Source of the DNA: Acidobacteriota bacterium
Lineage (GTDB): Bacteria > Acidobacteriota > Vicinamibacteria > Vicinamibacterales > SCN-69-37
Direction: 5' to 3'
Length of the DNA stretch: 55,242 bases
NCBI GenBank assembly: GCA_005799825.1
Contig: SYFT01000108.1
Location: 1-55,242 of the forward strand
Both the position numbers and the translations under genes were made by a program. The notes below the pieces were generated by a model. It did no database searches, was not told the DNA's origin, and saw nothing but the letters and a program-made list of their open reading frames with translations. Below are positions 51,792 through 55,242 of the stretch, in pieces (within the stretch, counting starts at the first letter, position 1; every line of letters starts with the position of its first letter).

Positions 51792-53504
51792 ATGAACCTG
51801 AAGCCACGTCTTCTTGCGCCTGTTCTCGGAATGCTGCTGGTCAGCACGCCATCTGCCCAGCAACAAGTGGCACCCGCTACTCTTGTCCTCAACAACGGAC
51901 GGGTTGTTACGGCTGATGACGCGCGTCCGGTGGCCGAAGCCATCGCCGTGAACGGCGACACGATTGTGGCGCTGGGCACCAACGCCGAGATTGGTCGCTA
52001 CATCGGCCCAGCGACGCAGGTCATCAACCTGACGGGACAGACGGCCATTCCCGGGTTCATCGAAGGACACGGCCACTTTACCGGCATCGGCCAGGCGAAG
52101 CTGGGCCTCGAACTGATGAACACGAAAAGTTGGGACGAGATCGTCAAGATGGTGGCCGACGCGGCCGCCAAGGCGCGGCCCGGGCAGTGGATCGTCGGGC
52201 GCGGGTGGCATCAGGAAAAGTGGTCGTCTGTGCCGCAGCCCAGCGTGGAGGGGTTTCCCACGCACGAGTCGCTCGACAAGGTCTCTCCCAACAATCCCGT
52301 GTATCTGACCCATGCGAGCGGCCACGCGTCGTTTGCGAATGCCAAGGCGATGGAGCTCTCGAATCTGACGGCGAAGACTCCCAATCCAGCCGGCGGCGAA
52401 ATTCTGAAGGACAAGACCGGGAATCCGACCGGACTCCTGCGTGAAACCGCGTCGGGGCTGATTCGACGCGGCGCCGGTCAGCCGGTACCGACAGCCGAGG
52501 AGCGCGAAGCGGAAGGCGAACAGGTTATTGAACTGGCCAACCGCGAAATTCTGTCGAAGGGCGTGACTAGCTTCCAGGATGCCGGGTCGAGTTTGACCGA
52601 CGTCGAGCGCTTCAAGCGGATGATCGATGCCGGCCGTCTGCAAGCCAGGCTGTGGGTGATGATTCGTGGCGGCGGGAGCCCTGAACAGTTGTCGCGCGGG
52701 CGCGTTATTGACTACGGCAACAAACACCTGACGGTGCGCGCGATCAAGATCTCGGTGGACGGCGCTCTCGGGTCGCGCGGCGCGTGGCTGCTCGCGCCGT
52801 ATTCGGATTCAGTGACCAGCTCCGGCCTTGGGCGCGACCTCGAGAATGTGCGGACCACCGCACAGCTCGCGATCGACCACGGCTATCAGTTGTGCCTGCA
52901 TGCGATCGGCGATCGCGCCAATCGCGAAGTGCTTAACATCTACGAAGAGGCATTCCGCAAGAACAATCGGAACGGCAAAGACCTGCGGTGGCGCGTCGAG
53001 CATGCACAGCACATCCATCGCAACGACATTCCGCGATTCGGCCAACTCGGCGTGATTGCCGCGATGCAGGGCATCCACGCCACGTCCGACGCGCCGTACG
53101 TGACGGCGCGCCTGGGCGCCGAGCGCGCGGAAGAAGGTGCGTACGTCTGGCAGAAGCTGATGAAGTCAGGCGGCCTGGTGATCAACGGCACCGACGCACC
53201 TGTGGAAGACGTCGATCCGATCGCGAGTTACTACGCGACGGTCACCCGCAAGGTGGCGGATGGTTCGGTGTTTTTCGCCGATCAGCGGATGTCGCGCATC
53301 GAAGGACTCAAGTCCTACACACTCTGGGCGGCGTATGGAGCGTTCGAAGAGAACATCAAGGGATCGCTCGCCCCAGGCAAACTCGCCGACATCGTGGTGC
53401 TTTCGAAAGACATCACCACGGTTCCCGACGAAGAAATTCGCCAGGCCAAAGTTGTGTATACGATCGTAGGGGGAAAGATCGTGCACAGATTCCCCAGTTC
53501 CTAA
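51792..53504 (+). CDS. Exported amidohydrolase (YtcJ/Amidohydro_3-like)
   Basis: A 570-residue protein with a signal peptide (RLLAPVLGMLLVSTPSAQQQ). Amidohydrolase features: LVLNNGRVVTADDARPVAEA near 32, AIPGFIEGHGHFTGIG with the HxH metal pair near 84-98, RAIKISVDGALGSRGAWLLA with the lysine position near 320, LCLHAIGDRANREVLNIYEE near 362, RVEHAQHIHRNDIPRF near 400 and NGTDAPVEDVDP near 465. YtcJ-type proteins hydrolyse amide or imide bonds; the physiological substrate is unknown. Start ATG 51792 precedes the signal peptide directly. ATTCCCCAG is repeated directly on both sides of the stop codon. Confidence 0.9.
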   Translation: MNLKPRLLAPVLGMLLVSTPSAQQQVAPATLVLNNGRVVTADDARPVAEAIAVNGDTIVALGTNAEIGRYIGPATQVINLTGQTAIPGFIEGHGHFTGIGQAKLGLELMNTKSWDEIVKMVADAAAKARPGQWIVGRGWHQEKWSSVPQPSVEGFPTHESLDKVSPNNPVYLTHASGHASFANAKAMELSNLTAKTPNPAGGEILKDKTGNPTGLLRETASGLIRRGAGQPVPTAEEREAEGEQVIELANREILSKGVTSFQDAGSSLTDVERFKRMIDAGRLQARLWVMIRGGGSPEQLSRGRVIDYGNKHLTVRAIKISVDGALGSRGAWLLAPYSDSVTSSGLGRDLENVRTTAQLAIDHGYQLCLHAIGDRANREVLNIYEEAFRKNNRNGKDLRWRVEHAQHIHRNDIPRFGQLGVIAAMQGIHATSDAPYVTARLGAERAEEGAYVWQKLMKSGGLVINGTDAPVEDVDPIASYYATVTRKVADGSVFFADQRMSRIEGLKSYTLWAAYGAFEENIKGSLAPGKLADIVVLSKDITTVPDEEIRQAKVVYTIVGGKIVHRFPSS

Positions 53505-53516
53505 ATTCCCCAGGAT

Positions 53517-55242
53517 CTAAGCTCCGACGGGTTGCCGATCCCGGCGGGCGTTCGGTCCTCGAGCCCCCTGGCTGCCAGGGCCCCGCCCTCCGTCACGTCC
53601 TTTCGAGCCCGTCGGTCCTCGCGTCCCCTGACCTGGACGGCCTCCGGGGCGGCCTCCCCCGAAACCGCCGCCGGGGCCACCCACAGGTGCGCTGACGTGC
53701 AGCTTCACCTGTTCCATGACGCGCTTGCATGCCGCTTTGAACCTGGCTTCCAGCGCGTGTGTATCTTCGCTTGGCACCGGCGCAATCCGCTGCCACGCGT
53801 CCTGAGCTTCCTCGACCGTTTCGCCCGCCGCACGCCACTTCGAATCGTCGGCGCGATGGCCCATGGCGTTACTGGCCAGCGCTGAACGCAACCGTTCGGC
53901 CAGCAGTTCCGTGGCCGACTTGTTGGACGCCGCCGCCGGCTTTTCTTCCTTGATGAGCGCCTCAACCTTGGCAATAAGTTTTTCCATGCGTTCATGGATG
54001 GCAGCCGGGTCGAGGTCAGTGCCCGCAAACGCGGCCGGCCACTTCGCGACGAGTGCGGCCAGGGCAGCCTTCCAGCGCTCGTGCAGATCTTTCATTCCGG
54101 GGCTGACCACGACCGGGGCCTTCGAAATGGTGGTGCGCAACGTCTGCACCTGGGCTGCGAGGTCGGCAGGCGCCTCTTCGGCGGTTGCAAGGTTTTCGAG
54201 CGATACGACAAGCGCCACGTGTTCGGCGATCTTTTCCGCTGCGGCGATCTGGTGCCGGTTGTGGAACCGTTCGAAGAACTTGTCGGCCGCGGACCTGAAA
54301 CGGGTCCAGATCACTTCGCTCTTGTTGTGGCGCACGGGGCCGATGGTCTTCCAGTCGGCCTGCAGCTTCTTCATTTCCGAAGACGCCGCATCCCACTGTG
54401 TGGACTCGGCCAATGCCTCTGCGCGTACGCACAGCGCCCCTTTACGGGCGAAATTGTCGCTCCACTCCTTCCTCTTGGACATTAGGTCGTCGCGTCGTTG
54501 CGTAAAGAAGGTGTTGCACGCTGCACGGAATCGCGGCGCCAGATCGCGGGCGGCTTCGCGCGGCACGGGTCCCGTGTCCTGCCACGCCTTCTGAAGTTCC
54601 TGAAACTTCGCGGCGGTCTTGGCCCAGTCGGTCGAGGCGGCCAGCGCCTCGGCCTGCTCCACGAGCGTGGCCTTGGCCGCAACGTTGGCGCCCCGTTCCT
54701 CGCGCAACTTGGCAAAGTAGATTTCGCACCGGCTGCGAATGAAGTCAGTGGCGGTCTTGAAGCGATCCCATAGCCGCTGCGCCGAGTGGCGCGGCGCGTC
54801 GGCCACTTCCTGCCAGCGCAGGTGGAACTCGCGCAACGCCTTCGCCGTGGCGGCCAGTTCCGCGGTCTTGCCGGCCTCTTCTTCGGCCTTGAGTGACGCC
54901 ACGATGGCTTCGGCCATCGCGATGAGCTGTTCCTGCTGCTGGGCGTTGGCGAAGCGGCGCCAGTCGTCCATGTCGCGCAGATGCTTCACGCGCGGCGCAA
55001 CCATTTCCTGCTGCGCGCGCAACGCAGCGATGGCCTCGGTCACTTCCTTCGTATGCTCGCCCGAGCCCACCTCTTCAAGCGCAGTCATCACATCGCGCAG
55101 TACGCGTTCGCCCTCACGCAACGTGATCGTTTCCGACTCCGACGCGCGTTTGGCGCGTTCGGCCAGGCGCTGGAGCTTCACAGCCAGATCGAGTTTCGAC
55201 TTCTCTGCCGCTTCGCGTACCGTCGTCTCACGCGCTTCGAAC
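53517..55242 (-). CDS. DUF349 repeat protein with Gly/Arg-rich tail (5' end outside window)
   Basis: The frame is open from the window edge, so the N-terminus is missing; at least 574 residues are seen. Repeated helical units with the DUF349 pattern (for example WAKTAAKFQELQKAWQDTGP, WDAASSEMKKLQADWKTIGP, AVPREAARDLAPRFRAACN-like segments) recur about every 75-80 residues. The last ~55 residues are a glycine, arginine and proline tail (GGGFGGGRPGGRPGQGTRGP). DUF349 proteins are coiled, soluble and poorly characterised. The GTG at 55181 is internal, since TTVREAAEKSKLDLA continues upstream in frame. It converges on the amidohydrolase gene, 12 bases apart. Confidence 0.85.
   Translation of the reverse strand, partial: FEARETTVREAAEKSKLDLAVKLQRLAERAKRASESETITLREGERVLRDVMTALEEVGSGEHTKEVTEAIAALRAQQEMVAPRVKHLRDMDDWRRFANAQQQEQLIAMAEAIVASLKAEEEAGKTAELAATAKALREFHLRWQEVADAPRHSAQRLWDRFKTATDFIRSRCEIYFAKLREERGANVAAKATLVEQAEALAASTDWAKTAAKFQELQKAWQDTGPVPREAARDLAPRFRAACNTFFTQRRDDLMSKRKEWSDNFARKGALCVRAEALAESTQWDAASSEMKKLQADWKTIGPVRHNKSEVIWTRFRSAADKFFERFHNRHQIAAAEKIAEHVALVVSLENLATAEEAPADLAAQVQTLRTTISKAPVVVSPGMKDLHERWKAALAALVAKWPAAFAGTDLDPAAIHERMEKLIAKVEALIKEEKPAAASNKSATELLAERLRSALASNAMGHRADDSKWRAAGETVEEAQDAWQRIAPVPSEDTHALEARFKAACKRVMEQVKLHVSAPVGGPGGGFGGGRPGGRPGQGTRGPTGSKGRDGGRGPGSQGARGPNARRDRQPVGA

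Noticed and set aside
53490..53516. Direct repeat ATTCCCCAG flanking the amidohydrolase stop as an insertion scar
   Set aside because: Only 9 bases long with no element between; could be chance. Noted as a curiosity because other gene ends here carry repeats.

Overview
The window is GC-rich, tightly packed DNA from a diderm bacterium. It carries an F-type ATP synthase operon end, a Wzm/Wzt-type polysaccharide exporter, an ADP-heptose pathway nucleotidyltransferase, a SurA-like periplasmic chaperone, Mfd and a complex I NuoG subunit. The mix of families (Mfd, short NuoG, M1/M28/M49 peptidase genes, PadR next to what looks like a permease remnant, GAF-SpoIIE phosphatases, an amidohydrolase) fits Acidobacteriota, probably the Vicinamibacteria. 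That placement is inference from family content only. No rRNA or tRNA gene was found.

Layout. 1-3.6 kb: atpD end, atpC, a PP2C phosphatase and the ABC exporter, packed with overlaps or gaps of a few bases. 3.8-10.2 kb: housekeeping genes rfaE2, mfd, a PpiC/SurA chaperone and a dihydrouridine synthase. 10.2-15.7 kb: a compact regulatory island. It holds a low-complexity R/P/D-rich protein, an NtrC-type sigma-54 activator, an excisionase-like HTH protein, a 75-residue protein resembling a histidine-kinase dimerisation domain without a kinase, a FliA/SigB-class sigma factor behind a textbook -24/-12 sigma-54 promoter, and a hybrid histidine kinase. 15.7-23.6 kb: an OB/HD exoribonuclease, a DMT transporter, a phosphoglycerate dehydrogenase, a FabZ variant, a GAF-GAF-SpoIIE phosphatase, a membrane GAF sensor and a lipid kinase. 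23.5-33.7 kb: a minus-strand run with nuoG, a chimeric double pseudogene, a Kbl/BioF-family enzyme, a polytopic membrane protein, a glycosyltransferase-methyltransferase fusion and two PLP enzymes. 33.8-43.3 kb: DoxX, an SDR, a frameshifted secreted protein, an aminotransferase, a nitroreductase, an MTHFR-like protein, a PLP beta-family enzyme, a beta-CASP nuclease, dipeptidyl peptidase III and an M28 peptidase pseudogene. 43.3-55.2 kb: a TlpA-like lipoprotein, an S66 peptidase, a phosphodiester glycosidase, two beta-lactamase-fold hydrolases, PadR, an MFS transporter, an amidohydrolase and a DUF349 protein cut by the window edge.

The most interesting region is the regulatory island. The sequence supports a cascade in which the NtrC-type regulator and sigma-54 drive the FliA-like sigma factor. 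A sigma-28-like promoter may then feed back on the HTH and mini-DHp genes. No flagellar gene is nearby, so the output is unknown.

A second theme is genome erosion and small dispersed palindromes. GTAG-headed REP-like hairpins occur singly and as inverted pairs (REPIN-like). A second hairpin family ends in a CCTCGT motif, and one 26-bp inverted repeat stands alone. Several of these supply or overlap the stop codons of adjacent genes. Pseudogenes cluster in the same stretches. The apparent frameshifts could also be assembly errors, because the source of the sequence is not known.
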